DNA from: Megascapheus bottae
Lineage: Eukaryota; Chordata; Mammalia; Rodentia; Geomyidae
Direction of reading: 5' to 3'
Length of the DNA: 64,000 nt
Assembly (NCBI GenBank): GCA_024803745.1
Contig: JANJXV010000040.1
Location: 4,345,920-4,409,919, forward strand
Below the pieces are notes generated by a model that did no database searches, had not been told where the DNA came from, and worked only from the letters and a program-made list of their open reading frames with translations. Of this stretch, positions 44,201-49,555 are shown one piece after another. The position numbers and the translations under genes were made by a program. The first letter of the stretch is position 1. Every line of letters begins with the position of its first letter.

Positions 44201-44550
44201 ATCCATAGTGGACCACCAGAAAACCAGACGTGGAGCTGTGGCTCAAGGGGTAGAGCGCCAGCCTGGAGCTGAAGAGCTCGGGGACAGCGTCCAGGCCCTG
44301 AGTTCAAGACCCAGGATGGGCTCTCCCCGCCCCCCCCACACACATTATCAGACAGCTATAAACCCAACCATTCCAGAAGCAGAGGCAAGAGAAGCACATA
44401 CAAGTTCAATTCCAGCCTGGCCTATGTAGGGAGAGGCCTTGTCTCAACGACCACCACCCTGATGAATGGATGAACGAGACCCCCCACTCACTTGATCTGG
44501 GGCGCGTACATCCCGAGTCCGCCGGGCTGGCCGGGCAGGTGAGCGTTCAT
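18122..44550 (-). CDS. EPS8: EPS8 coding region (spliced; 20 coding exons)
   Basis: EPS8 is a cytoplasmic actin regulator. With ABI1 and SOS1 it promotes Rac activation, and it caps and bundles actin filaments in lamellipodia, microvilli and stereocilia (family knowledge). The joined exons total 2451 nt, giving 816 residues plus stop against 822 in human. Order: N-terminus beginning [13 protein letters not shown] domain from about residue 60 to 190, linker, a Lys-rich block near 300, SH3 domain split across residues about 528-590 (motifs [14 protein letters not shown] and QWWRVR), Pro-rich linker about 610-650, and the C-terminal effector region with [16 protein letters not shown] and the terminus [12 protein letters not shown]. 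Every junction has a matching phase and no frame break was found, so I judge the gene functional. Paralogues EPS8L1-3 lack this PNNILD...PYTHTIQ and C-terminal pattern. The coding span is only 26.4 kb and unusually GC-rich. Confidence 0.96.
18730..18905. repeat. 15-bp then 30-bp tandem array beside EPS8 donor
   Basis: gagggaggagcgtga repeats at 18730-18785, then four exact 30-bp copies containing ctctggctcagctctccag at 18792, 18822, 18852 and 18882. Confidence 0.9.
18925..19054 (-). CDS. EPS8: EPS8 coding exon, effector region (residues 736-779)
   Basis: 130 nt, acceptor ctgtccgcag, donor gtgagcc. Encodes [20 protein letters not shown] then [20 protein letters not shown] and ALE, the SAM-like actin-binding core. 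A 30-bp tandem array starts about 20 bp beyond its donor. Confidence 0.95.
19167..19212 (+). repeat. B1-like monomer fragment
   Basis: ggctgagatctgaggatcgaggttcaaagccagc only. Confidence 0.6.
19285..19505 (-). repeat. Diverged Geo/B1-like SINE pieces
   Basis: A Geo-like scrap at 19285-19350 and a clearer element from ccttgaacccggggcctgg at 19408 to gtcctcagcgcccgggcc, ending 10 bp from the EPS8 exon at 19515. Confidence 0.5.
19515..19695 (-). CDS. EPS8: EPS8 coding exon, effector region (residues 676-735)
   Basis: 181 nt, acceptor cgccctccag, donor gtgagtc. Encodes [20 protein letters not shown], then [20 protein letters not shown] and [19 protein letters not shown]. This is the start of the actin-capping helix bundle; human [20 protein letters not shown]. 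Confidence 0.95.
19838..20025 (+). repeat. B1-like-Geo SINE
   Basis: gaggctgagatctgaggatcgc to cctgagttcaaatcctgc; lacks the B1 5' end. Confidence 0.75.
20188..20392 (-). CDS. EPS8: EPS8 coding exon, proline-rich linker (residues 608-675)
   Basis: 205 nt, acceptor ccttcctag, donor gtgagtac. Begins [20 protein letters not shown], contains [20 protein letters not shown] and ends [15 protein letters not shown]. Human: KQRMEYGPRPADTPPAPSPP...DSQRHKQLPVD. An eight-residue human block around KVPANITR is replaced by Pro/Ala. It lies about 0.4 kb below the 15-bp minisatellite. Confidence 0.94.
20490..20662 (+). repeat. B1-like-Geo SINE, 3'-truncated
   Basis: ccactcgggaggctgagatc to gtagagcaccagccggga; lies between the EPS8 exon at 20392 and the 15-bp minisatellite. 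Confidence 0.7.
20797..23832. repeat. 15-bp minisatellite, 3.0 kb
   Basis: Unit ctggatctctcccc plus C/G/T, with ctt/ctc and 14-16-bp variants; about 200 copies. Because 15 is a multiple of three and the unit has no stop in several frames, it creates open frames of over 1,000 codons on both strands. Sense RNA of EPS8 would read GGGGAGAGATCCAG repeats. Confidence 0.97.
24179..24202 (-). CDS. EPS8: Candidate EPS8 24-nt microexon
   Basis: Acceptor cttttgctccacag, donor gtaatt. Encodes QLLGELAE, 8 codons in phase 0, fitting before the exon that begins [10 protein letters not shown]. It lies just above the 3-kb minisatellite. Together with the 36-nt microexon it would add 20 residues between SH3 and the Pro-rich linker. 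Confidence 0.55.
24476..24738 (+). repeat. B1-like-Geo SINE, full length
   Basis: Retains the B1/Alu-like 5' end gagccgggcctggtgacccg and an AT-rich insertion (AATAAT)n in the Geo monomer; ends in poly(A). Confidence 0.8.
24989..25036. repeat. (CA)n
   Basis: Pure run ending in cacgcacacgcac. Confidence 0.95.
25165..25206. repeat. (GA)n with GC interruptions
   Basis: gagagagcgagcgagagag. Confidence 0.9.
25440..25503 (+). repeat. B1-like monomer, plus half of an inverted SINE join
   Basis: gggattcccgcctgtgacccc to ggctgagatctga, then switches directly into a minus-strand element. Confidence 0.65.
25504..25685 (-). repeat. B1-like-Geo SINE, minus half of an inverted join
   Basis: gggcctgggcgctgtccctg to cctcctgaggagctggggtg; directly abuts the plus half at 25503/25504. 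Confidence 0.75.
25790..25825 (-). CDS. EPS8: Candidate EPS8 36-nt microexon
   Basis: Acceptor gttcctttgtcaactgcag, donor gtaggac. Encodes [12 protein letters not shown], 12 codons in phase 0, inserting cleanly after ...PPYTHTIQ. It is absent from the human EPS8 sequence I know. Amphipathic, with alternating Lys/Glu/Phe. Probably alternatively spliced. Confidence 0.6.
25913..26012 (-). repeat. B1-like-Geo SINE fragment beside the SH3 exon
   Basis: ccactggacaccagagtctc to ggtggccggggtgacc; ends about 18 bp from the EPS8 donor at 26030. Confidence 0.65.
26030..26179 (-). CDS. EPS8: EPS8 coding exon, SH3 domain C-terminal half (residues 558-607)
   Basis: 150 nt, acceptor ctctggtgcag, donor gtaccg. 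Encodes [20 protein letters not shown] then [20 protein letters not shown] and [10 protein letters not shown]. The WW, the [10 protein letters not shown] strand and the PPYTHTIQ tail identify EPS8 itself. The linker after ILD has changed from Arg/Glu-containing to Ala/Gly/Ser. A SINE fragment ends about 18 bp below the exon. Confidence 0.96.
26325..26890. repeat. (GGA)n polypurine tract
   Basis: About 560 bp almost entirely purine on the plus strand, in the intron between the two SH3 exons. Confidence 0.97.
26899..26990 (-). repeat. B1-like-Geo SINE fragment
   Basis: atgagagtctcctggacttt to gcctcctgagtggctggg, directly after the GGA tract. Confidence 0.65.
27140..27248 (-). CDS. EPS8: EPS8 coding exon, SH3 domain N-terminal half (residues 521-557)
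   Basis: 109 nt, acceptor ttctgtctag, donor gtgagag. Encodes [20 protein letters not shown] then [16 protein letters not shown]. This carries the ALYDF-like first strand (KFDF) and the RT loop of the EPS8 SH3, which binds PxxDY ligands such as ABI1 (family knowledge). Confidence 0.96.
27508..27700 (-). repeat. B1-like-Geo SINE
   Basis: ctggggctggaactcagagcc to cctcctgaggagctgggag; intron between two EPS8 exons. Confidence 0.75.
27790..27923 (-). CDS. EPS8: EPS8 coding exon, residues 477-520
   Basis: 134 nt, acceptor ctgccctgcag, donor gtaatg. Encodes [20 protein letters not shown] then [20 protein letters not shown] and RHAE (human HSSVSEYHPADGYAFSSNIY...SNRHID). Ends with two bases of an Arg codon, the same phase needed by the next exon. 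Confidence 0.93.
28000..28076 (+). repeat. B1-like monomer fragment
   Basis: gactggtggctcatttctgtc to gggatttgaacctggg. Confidence 0.55.
28386..28566 (-). CDS. EPS8: EPS8 coding exon, diverged Pro/Arg-rich segment (residues 416-476)
   Basis: 181 nt, acceptor tccccacag, donor gtatgg. The first third, [20 protein letters not shown], is conserved. The rest (from [17 protein letters not shown] to RRPPPSE) is barely alignable to the human ...ESVANVAEHQRKQEIKRLSTE segment, although it is within one residue of the same length. Nearly all changes are towards Pro, Ala, Arg and Gly, that is GC-rich codons. The frame is open and the splice sites are good, so I read this as biased divergence and not decay. 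Confidence 0.9.
29085..29165 (+). repeat. Geo monomer
   Basis: agaagtggctcaaggggtaga to gtgagttcaaaccctggg. Confidence 0.6.
29430..29626 (-). repeat. B1-like-Geo SINE, diverged Geo end
   Basis: ccctccaggctggcactc to gctgggacgacactgcaccc. Confidence 0.65.
29627..30206. other. EPS8 intron, unique AT-rich sequence
   Basis: Ordinary intronic composition, in contrast to the GC-rich surroundings; no motif recognised. Confidence 0.5.
30207..30233. repeat. (GT)n
   Basis: Tail of the neighbouring minus-strand SINE. Confidence 0.95.
30234..30462 (-). repeat. B1-like-Geo SINE, complete
   Basis: (GT)n tail at 30207-30233, then cttgaactcagggcctgg to gagccaccacgcccggc. Confidence 0.8.
30690..30838 (-). 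CDS. EPS8: EPS8 coding exon, residues 367-415
   Basis: 149 nt, acceptor tcctcgcag, donor gtgagcg. Encodes [20 protein letters not shown], then [20 protein letters not shown] and SLGETWLKP, matching human [20 protein letters not shown]. Confidence 0.95.
30898..31100 (+). repeat. B1-like-Geo SINE
   Basis: gccactcaagaggctgagatc to ggccctgggttggagaccc plus an A-rich tail. Confidence 0.75.
31101..32178. other. EPS8 intron, mostly unique
   Basis: Possible very old minus-strand SINE at 31375-31625 (ends ...attagccctggcacctggc); a G run at 31850-31861. Confidence 0.4.
32179..32242. repeat. (GT)n with GC interruptions
   Basis: gtgtgtgcgcgtgcgtgtgtg pattern. Confidence 0.95.
32269..32432 (-). repeat. 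B1-like-Geo SINE, diverged
   Basis: gctcaaggctggtgctctacc to tgaaccaccagctcccagc; a long GT tract at 32179-32242 precedes it. Confidence 0.65.
32574..32648 (-). CDS. EPS8: EPS8 coding exon, residues 342-366
   Basis: 75 nt, 25 codons, acceptor cccctcacag, donor gtaagg. Encodes [20 protein letters not shown] then TPLNM, one of the most conserved blocks of the family. Confidence 0.95.
32766..32966 (-). repeat. B1-like-Geo SINE
   Basis: gggtcttgaactcagggcc to gcggctgggaagacagggc; 118 bp above the EPS8 exon at 32648. Confidence 0.75.
33103..33125. repeat. (AAT)n
   Basis: Short pure run. Confidence 0.9.
33226..33314 (-). CDS. EPS8: EPS8 coding exon, residues 312-341
   Basis: 89 nt, acceptor tctcttctag, donor gtaagtg. 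Encodes [20 protein letters not shown] then KFKYGFNLL, almost identical to human. Confidence 0.95.
33430..33545 (-). repeat. Geo monomer fragment
   Basis: tcctgggaggtgaactcagg to ggctttctggggactcgctgg. Confidence 0.65.
33609..33735 (-). CDS. EPS8: EPS8 coding exon, Lys-rich segment (residues 270-311)
   Basis: 127 nt, acceptor tctgattccag, donor gtgcgtg. Encodes [20 protein letters not shown] then a run [14 protein letters not shown] (human KRKKNKKGKRKGPG). Ends with the first base of a Glu codon. Confidence 0.94.
33890..34330. repeat. (GGGA/GGAA)n polypurine tract
   Basis: About 440 bp of purine on the plus strand, with a duplicated block containing gaggtggagaaggagggagg near 34079 and 34255. 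Confidence 0.97.
34361..34680. promoter_or_regulatory. CpG-dense intronic block with phased TGACGT sites
   Basis: TGACGT starts at 34362, 34372, 34382, 34392 and 34402, exactly 10 bp apart. A palindromic CRE (TGACGTCA) lies at 34525-34532, and two ETS-CRE composites CCGGAAGTGACG at 34494-34505 and 34535-34546. Further TGACGT copies are at 34600 and 34636, and CACGTG E-boxes near 34555 and 34585. CpGs are dense. The block lies in an EPS8 intron, ending at the donor of the exon at 34683. It could be an alternative internal promoter or enhancer. Confidence 0.45.
34683..34753 (-). CDS. EPS8: EPS8 coding exon, residues 246-269
   Basis: 71 nt, acceptor gtccggcag, donor gtgagtg. Encodes [20 protein letters not shown] then RDV. 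The human counterpart reads EKPRQYHEQEETPEMMAARI; one residue is missing and the first half has shifted to Arg/Leu/Ala. The exon directly borders the CpG-dense block and the large compound minisatellite. Confidence 0.93.
34790..34955. repeat. G-rich ~22-bp minisatellite
   Basis: Units like gggggcgggggaaggagcgg; G runs of 4-9 on the plus strand, next to the EPS8 exon at 34753. Confidence 0.9.
34988..38745. repeat. 46-bp compound minisatellite, 3.8 kb
   Basis: Three sub-blocks alternate: gtctcccccttgtccag, gcctcccccgtccac (or atccac) and gtctccccctccag. From about 37370 a second arrangement with gcctcccccccag and gcctcccctccag is interspersed. About 85 units. Stop-free in several frames, giving open frames up to about 1,390 codons that are not genes. 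Confidence 0.97.
38901..39105 (+). repeat. B1-like-Geo SINE
   Basis: cctcccgcctgtcaccccag to gagttcaagcccaggaagc, between the 46-bp minisatellite and the exon at 39297. Confidence 0.8.
39297..39433 (-). CDS. EPS8: EPS8 coding exon, proline-rich linker (residues 201-245)
   Basis: 137 nt, acceptor gtattttag, donor gtgagtg. Encodes [20 protein letters not shown] then [20 protein letters not shown], matching the human Pro/Ala linker and the conserved [10 protein letters not shown] helix. Ends with one base of Val. Confidence 0.94.
39500..39722 (+). repeat. B1-like-Geo SINE with poly(C) tail
   Basis: gcccgcgactcccacctgtc to gttcaagccctacaaccaac, followed by a nearly pure C run. Confidence 0.75.
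39721..39750. repeat. Poly(C) run
   Basis: C tract interrupted by one G, at the end of a SINE. Confidence 0.95.
39935..40017 (-). CDS. EPS8: EPS8 coding exon, residues 173-200
   Basis: 83 nt, acceptor tctccctgcag, donor gtgagcc. Encodes [20 protein letters not shown] then KRRPEAL plus two bases of Arg. Human [20 protein letters not shown]. Confidence 0.94.
40072..40268 (+). repeat. B1-like-Geo SINE, old
   Basis: gccggtgactcacgcctgtc to agttcaagccccaagactgac, between EPS8 exons at 40017 and 40292. Confidence 0.7.
40292..40441 (-). CDS. EPS8: EPS8 coding exon, PTB domain part 2 (residues 123-172)
   Basis: 150 nt, 50 codons, from [19 protein letters not shown] to HLFQCDEVK. Acceptor ctgtttgtag, donor gtacgg. 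Both ends fall on codon boundaries. Matches human ELENFPLNTIQHCQAV with conservative changes. Confidence 0.95.
40532..40693 (-). CDS. EPS8: EPS8 coding exon, PTB domain part 1 (residues 69-122)
   Basis: 162 nt, 54 codons, starting [15 protein letters not shown] and ending VSLIDLESK. Almost unchanged from human. The PTB domain binds phosphotyrosine-type peptide motifs on receptors. The acceptor is gtggtaag. The donor reads AAG then gcaagt, a GC-type donor with otherwise perfect consensus, instead of GT. Confidence 0.94.
40950..41158 (+). repeat. B1-like-Geo SINE, old
   Basis: acactgtgtcatcccagctac to tttgaatcctggtgaggctgg, then a CA tail. Confidence 0.7.
41209..41276 (-). CDS. EPS8: EPS8 coding exon, residues 46-68
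   Basis: 68 nt, acceptor ctctcccag, donor gtaaggtg. Encodes [20 protein letters not shown] then VE, nearly identical to human, leading into the PTB domain. Ends exactly on a codon. Confidence 0.94.
41545..41772 (+). repeat. B1-like-Geo SINE
   Basis: ccggcaatttatgcctgtcac to caaatcccaggactggt with a CA tail. Confidence 0.8.
42285..42447 (+). repeat. B1-like-Geo SINE, 5'-truncated
   Basis: ggttcaaagccagcctgggc to gacccaggactgacc. Confidence 0.75.
42738..42965 (+). repeat. B1-like-Geo SINE
   Basis: ggcccaccacccgtcatccc to gttcaagacccagatctgac. Confidence 0.8.
43436..43512 (-). CDS. EPS8: EPS8 coding exon, residues 20-45
   Basis: 77 nt, acceptor aatgacag, donor gtacgt. Encodes [20 protein letters not shown] then AKALY, close to human GYGSSPTFSQTDREHGSKTS. 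Begins with the third base of the split Asn codon and ends with the first base of Glu. Confidence 0.93.
43816..43940 (-). repeat. B1-like SINE, Geo part truncated
   Basis: gtggttcattagaggtaagag to gagccaccaagccaga. Confidence 0.65.
44098..44322 (+). repeat. B1-like-Geo SINE, full length
   Basis: gccgggtactggtgactccac to gttcaagacccaggatg, just below the EPS8 start exon. Confidence 0.8.
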
Positions 44551-44570
44551 GTCCGCCGGCTCCGAGCGCC
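44492..44570 (-). CDS. EPS8: EPS8 first coding exon (start codon)
   Basis: ATG at 44550-44548 opens [19 protein letters not shown], matching the human start MNGHISNHPSSFGMYPSQ. The acceptor ctgcag ends at 44571, leaving 20 nt of 5' UTR (44551-44570). Coding part is 59 nt; the donor gtgagtg follows 44492 and the final aa is completed to Asn by the next exon. Residues 1-19. Confidence 0.93.
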
Positions 44571-44611
44571 CTGCAGCCAAACAGCACGCGAATGAAAGGC
44601 AGGTCCATCCC

Positions 44612-44790
44612 TCGTGGGGATGGGGGTTCAAAGCCCGCCAAGGCAAGAAAGTCCCCGAGACGCTCATCTCCCATCAGCTACTCAGAAAAAAACCAGACGT
44701 GGAGCTGTGGTTCAAGGGGTAGAGCGCCAGCCATGAGTGAAAGAAGCTCAGGGACAGCGCCCAGGCCCTGAGTTCAAGACCCAGGATGGG
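44612..44790 (+). repeat. B1-like-Geo SINE, 5'-truncated, CA/CG tail
   Basis: gggggttcaaagcccgcc to gttcaagacccaggatgggg; its tail is the (CA)n(CG)n tract. Confidence 0.75.
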
Positions 44791-44806
44791 GACACACACA
44801 CACTCA

Positions 44807-44837
<31 letters not shown>

Positions 44838-44841
44838 GCGC
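44789..44841. repeat. (CA)n(CG)n tract
   Basis: CA run passing directly into ten CG dinucleotides; alternating purine-pyrimidine throughout. Confidence 0.95.
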
Positions 44842-45330
44842 AGGGGAAATGTGCTTTCATGCTTCTTATCTCTCCTGTGTTTTCTTAAAAGGATGGGAAG
44901 CACAAACAAGGTCTCAGATCCACCAGGCCCGAACCCCAGCCCAGCTCAGCTGGGGTGACCCTTCCCTGCCAGACGCCACAGAGTGCAGGTTCTAAAAGCC
45001 AACGAGGAGCAAGAGGAAGGGGGGGGGAGCTGGCCTTAGGGACCCCAGACCCGAACAGAACCCAGCAAGACAAAGTCGGCCCGAGGTTTTGGAAGTTCTC
45101 TTCTAAGAGGTTTAGGTCTTCCTGGAAGTGCAGAGATGCTGGACCTGGAGCCTCAGAAGACGGGACCCCCCCCCCCAAAGCCGGCACTGACTTTATGGTG
45201 GGTGCACTTTGTTTACGTCTTGCACAGAAAGCAGCATACACTGAGATTGGGAGGAGTTCACTTGAAAAGCTCCGAGGTTTCACTTGGGAGAGTTGCATAC
45301 CATAGCTTAGTTTTTGTTTTCTTTTTTGCC
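44842..45330. other. EPS8 5' intron, unique
   Basis: No exon or motif recognised. Confidence 0.45.
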
Positions 45331-45512
45331 AGTCCTGGGACTTGAACTCAGGACCAGGGCGCTGTCCCTGAGCTCTTCAGCTCAAGGCTGGTGCTCTGCC
45401 ACTTTGAGCCTTGGCGCCACTTCTGCTCTTTGCTGGTTCCTTGGAGATCAGAGTCTCCCAGATTTCCTGCCCAGGCTGGCTTTGAACCGCGATCCTCCTA
45501 TCACAGCCCGGC
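45331..45512 (-). repeat. B1-like-Geo SINE
   Basis: agtcctgggacttgaactc to cctatcacagcccggc. Confidence 0.75.
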
Positions 45513-46069
45513 TTTAGAAGATGTCTTCATTTTGCTGTCTATTCTTATTGCGAGGAAATGCCCTACACTAAAGCTTTACTGTTCGAGTATTTAGCCAACA
45601 GAGGCACCCCTCCCACACACACTCTCTCTCTCTCTTTCCTGGTGGGTGGAGAGACAGAAAAACACGTTCTGGAACCACCTTTTACGAGATGGAAACTCTG
45701 CTGAATTCACATCTCATGCTTAATGGGGCCTAAAAATAGCAAACCATAAAAAAAAAAAGCCAGGGGTCGGACACGAAGATCCCGACCACGGGTGAGGGGT
45801 CAGATTTAATATTTAACCCGCGTCACCTGGTGTGTCTCCATAACCAAGAGCCAAGGACTCCGGCCTGCACACGCCCCAGGCCGTCTCCCCCAGGTCCCCA
45901 TTCCAGCTCCTTGGGCCTCAGAGAGTCAGTAAATCAACACCAGGCTTTCGTAAGTGGCTATAAAATGAAGCCTTGAAGCCACGGGTACCAGAAAGCCGCT
46001 TCCACTTCTCTCGAGCACAAATCCATCCCCCCACGAGGATTTCAGCTCAACCCTTGGCTCCTGCCAGGC
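45513..46069. other. EPS8 5' intron, unique
   Basis: Short CT run at 45620-45637; nothing else recognised. Confidence 0.45.
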
Positions 46070-46195
46070 GCTGGCATCTCACGCCTGTCCTCCCAGCTCC
46101 TCAGGAGGTTGAGATCTGAGGATCACAGGTTCAAAGCCAGCCCGGGCAGGAAAGTCCAGGAGACTCTGATCTCCAGGGAACCACCAGAAAACCAA
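46070..46195 (+). repeat. B1-like monomer, 3'-truncated
   Basis: ggcgctggcatctcacgcc to gaaccaccagaaaacca; the Geo half is missing. Confidence 0.7.
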
Positions 46196-46289
46196 AACTA
46201 ACAGATAGCACCAGGCCTGGTCCTTTGTGCCAAGATAAAAACTACTCTTTCCTAAATACTGTTTTTTGGGGTTTTTTTCCCCTTTGATT

Positions 46290-46495
46290 CAGTCCTGGGG
46301 CTTGAACTCAGAGCCTGGGCGCTGTCCCTGAGCCTTTTATGCTCAAGGCTGGTGCTCTACCATTTGAACCCCAGCTCCACTTGTGGTTTTCTTGGAAATC
46401 AAAGTCTCAAGGGCTTTCTTGCCCGGGCTGGCTTTGAACCTGCGATCCTCAGATCTCAGCCTCCCGGGATGACAGGCCCCTCTGCCAGGCTTCCA
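46290..46495 (-). repeat. B1-like-Geo SINE
   Basis: tcagtcctggggcttgaactc to cctctgccaggcttcc. Confidence 0.75.
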
Positions 46496-46761
46496 CGGAG
46501 TACTCTGACAACGAAATCCCAGAAGGAATCAAGTCACCTCTAAGCTGAACTTGGAGGCTGGGCTAGAAAACCGGAGCCCATGTTTACACTCAACACAGAA
46601 GGCTGGCAGCCTGGGAAAAGCCAGCAGGACACAGAGGAGGACAGGAATGAAAACAACACCCCCCCCCTGCCCCTCCAGCTCCAGTGCTGGCCACAGAATC
46701 ATCTCAGTCAACTCAGCCCACTCCACAGGGTTTTGCCAACTGCGTGGAATCGAGGAACTCA

Positions 46762-46902
46762 ACTGGGCTGAGATCCCGGGATCGCAGGTTCAAAGCCAGC
46801 CCGACACTCATCTCCAAGAAAGCCACAAAAACGGCGCCGTGGTTCAAGTGGTAGAGCGCCAGCCTCGAGCAAAAGAGGCCCTGAGTTCAAGACCCAGGAC
46901 CA
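46762..46902 (+). repeat. B1-like-Geo SINE with internal deletion
   Basis: ctgggctgagatcccgggatc to gttcaagacccaggacc; part of the junction between monomers is lost. Confidence 0.65.
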
Positions 46903-48254
46903 TCTATAACATTTATCCCCAAGGAGTGGCTGGCCTCACGCCTGGTCTCGTGTGAAAAGCAGGGTGACGTGTTGGGGTGGGGGTGGGAGGGGTGAGTGGG
47001 GGCTCCGAGGTCCTGTGCTGAAGCCCAGGCCCGGGGTGGGGGTGGGGAGGCTGTGTTTTTTCCCAGCATCTGTTCTAAAAACAGAAGTCGGGGTGAAAGT
47101 GCATCCGACTTGCACAGAAGATTCCAGAGCTGAGTCAGAGGGAGGGACAAGTTATTCCGTGAGTCACGGGGCCCCTTCCCGGAGCCACCCAGAGCCTTCT
47201 GGGAAGGAAGCAGTGACACCAGCTGTGTCTCTCCTCCCCAGACACCCACGGCCCCACCCGCCCCTCCCCTCCCCACACCGCACCCCGAATCTCCCAGGGA
47301 CCCCTCGGGGTGAAGGAGTGTCTGGACTGGAGGCCTGGCTCACAGGGTAAAGCGCCTGCCAGCACAGGGGCACAAAATGAAACAATGGCTTCTGGCTCCA
47401 CAGCTGGCTGGCCGTCTAGTTTACCTCTTTGCCAATGGGCACAGCGGGCTCATTGCAGACACCCAGCCACCCACCGGCAGAGGGGGACTCCTGTGTTTCT
47501 GGTCAGCCGCCCGGGGTGGCTGTGGTTAAATGCCATCTGCAAAGCCAGATCTGCCTCCTCTCAGCCCGGCGTCCCTCCTGCTGCCATTCTTCCCCAGGTG
47601 CTGGGTTTCAGAACTCAGCCCTTCCCGGGTGTTCAACCACTTCAACCACGTCCCCCACCGCATCTTTTGCTTTCACAAATACCATTTGTCCAGATAAGGG
47701 CTGGGGCTTTTTAAAAATAATGTGGGTTTTTTTTCTTTCTCCCAGGACCTAAGACCTGGATCTTCCTCTCTGCCCGGGTCTGACAGCTGTGCCTCAGTGG
47801 GTACGAAGGCCATCCCGTCCATAGCCCGCCAGGTGCGATGACAGCTTTTGCGGTTTAGAAGCCAGGGAAGGTGCAGCGCAGGGGCGTCCAGGCGTGGACG
47901 CTGGGGGACCGTGGGAAGCGCCCTGGGCTGCAGGGTGGATCGCTTCTCCCTCTCTCTGAACAATCCAGACACGGGGCCCGGCCTCACCACAAAGCAGAGC
48001 CCTTCTCGGCTCAGTGGCCGGGACGTGCGCTCTGTTCCCCGGGGCCGCTGCCAAGTGCCAGAGACACGATCTCCCGGGCCCAGCGGGATTCTGGAAAGAT
48101 CTGTGCTGCTCGGGCTGCGGGGACAGGGCCTGCGTCTTGCAGACAGACTCTCTCCAGCTCTGGCTGTGCGCACACGTCCCCCAGATGACAGCTCCAATGT
48201 CTGCCCGGGCCCCCGTCTCTGCCTGGACCCCGAGCAAACAGACCGAGTCTGTCA
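46903..48254. other. EPS8 5' intron, unique GC-rich
   Basis: A possible decayed SINE near 47325-47365; open frames have no match that I know. Confidence 0.4.
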
Positions 48255-48424
48255 GTGCTACTCAGGAAGCTGACACCTGAGGATCCAGGTTCAAAGCCAA
48301 CCCCGGGCAGGAAAGTCCAATGAGACTCTCCAATGGTCCAGCAAAAAGCAGAAGTGGAGCTGTGGCTCAAGTGGTAGAGCGCCAAGAGGCCCAGGGCCCC
48401 CCCGAGTTCCAGTCCTGGTACATA
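48255..48424 (+). repeat. B1-like-Geo SINE, diverged end
   Basis: gtgctactcaggaagctgac to ccgagttccagtcctggtac. Confidence 0.7.
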
Positions 48425-48696
48425 CTCCAAACAAGTCCTGACCCGACACCTTCAACCTTCCACCTGGTCCCGCTCCCTCCATGGCGGCCTGCTTTTGATC
48501 CGGGTCTGGGGGAGGAAGGGTGGAGAGGGGGGCAGAGCCAGGAGGGGCCCCGTGTGCTTCCCAGTAGGCTTGCACACGGTTTGCGTGTGTCACGGAGGAG
48601 GAAGAAAACATCCAGTCCCAGCGCGGCTAAAAGATAACACAGGAACCAAGAAGAAGCATGGGGACAGACACACAATCCAAACGGCACAGCCCGGAG

Positions 48697-48985
48697 GCCT
48701 AGCAACAACAACAACGACAACAACAACAACAGAATCTGGACCTTTCGGAAACCTTGGCTCTTTAAAAAAGAAAGAAGGAAGCAAGGAAGCAAGGAAGGAG
48801 GAGGAGGAGGAGGAAGAAGAAAAAGAAGAAGAAGAAGAAGAAGAAGAGGAGGAGGAGAAGGAGGAGGAGGAGGAGGAGGAGGAGGAGGAGGAGAAGAAGA
48901 AGAAGAAGAAGAAGAAGAAGAAGAAGAAGAAGAAGAAGAAGAAGAAGAAGGGGAGGAGGAGGAGGAGGAGGAGAAGGAGTTTTCT
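48697..48985. repeat. (CAA)n, then (GAA/GGA)n polypurine tract
   Basis: caacaacaacgacaacaac at 48700-48730, then about 210 bp of pure AAG/AGG purine from 48775. Confidence 0.97.
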
Positions 48986-49224
48986 TTCTTTTTCTTTTCT
49001 TAAGTCTTTCCCCTCCCGGGAAGACACAAATAAGCCTGACTCCACTGGCCCCGAGGCTGAAACTGCCCCACAGAAACCTGGCAGGTCCAAGGTCTGTGGA
49101 CCGAAATCCCAGGATAATAAACTTCACCTGCCCCAGCTCCGTGCTCTCCAAAGGGCAATGGAGACTGCACGATGCCGTGAAGCCGCTCACACCCACCAGC
49201 TGAGGGACAGGCGAACGAGCCCTC

Positions 49225-49228
<4 letters not shown>
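48986..49228. other. EPS8 5' intron, unique
   Basis: Nothing recognised. Confidence 0.4.
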
Positions 49229-49267
<39 letters not shown>

Positions 49268-49271
49268 GTGC
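49229..49271. repeat. (TG)n
   Basis: Pure run ending tgcgtgtg. Confidence 0.95.
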
Positions 49272-49384
49272 CTGACCACCCCCCCCCCGCAAACCCTGAG
49301 CCCAGAGTAACCCCCCAACATTCAGAAACCACTTGGAATGATGTGGGAAAATAGTCTTTTAAAACGACCACCTGGCCCCATATC

Positions 49385-49555
49385 ACCCCAGCTACTGAAG
49401 AAGCTGAGACAGACGGGAGGATCGTGGTTCAAAGCCGAGCCCAACCGGGACAGGAAAGCCCATGAGACACTTCTGTCTAATGAACCAGCAAAAAGAAAGG
49501 CCCAGAGTGGAGCTGTGGCTCAAGTGGTAGAGCGCCAAGCCGTGAGCAAAAAGAA
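49385..49555 (+). repeat. B1-like-Geo SINE, 3'-truncated
   Basis: accccagctactgaagaagc to ggtagagcgccaagccgtg. Confidence 0.65.
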
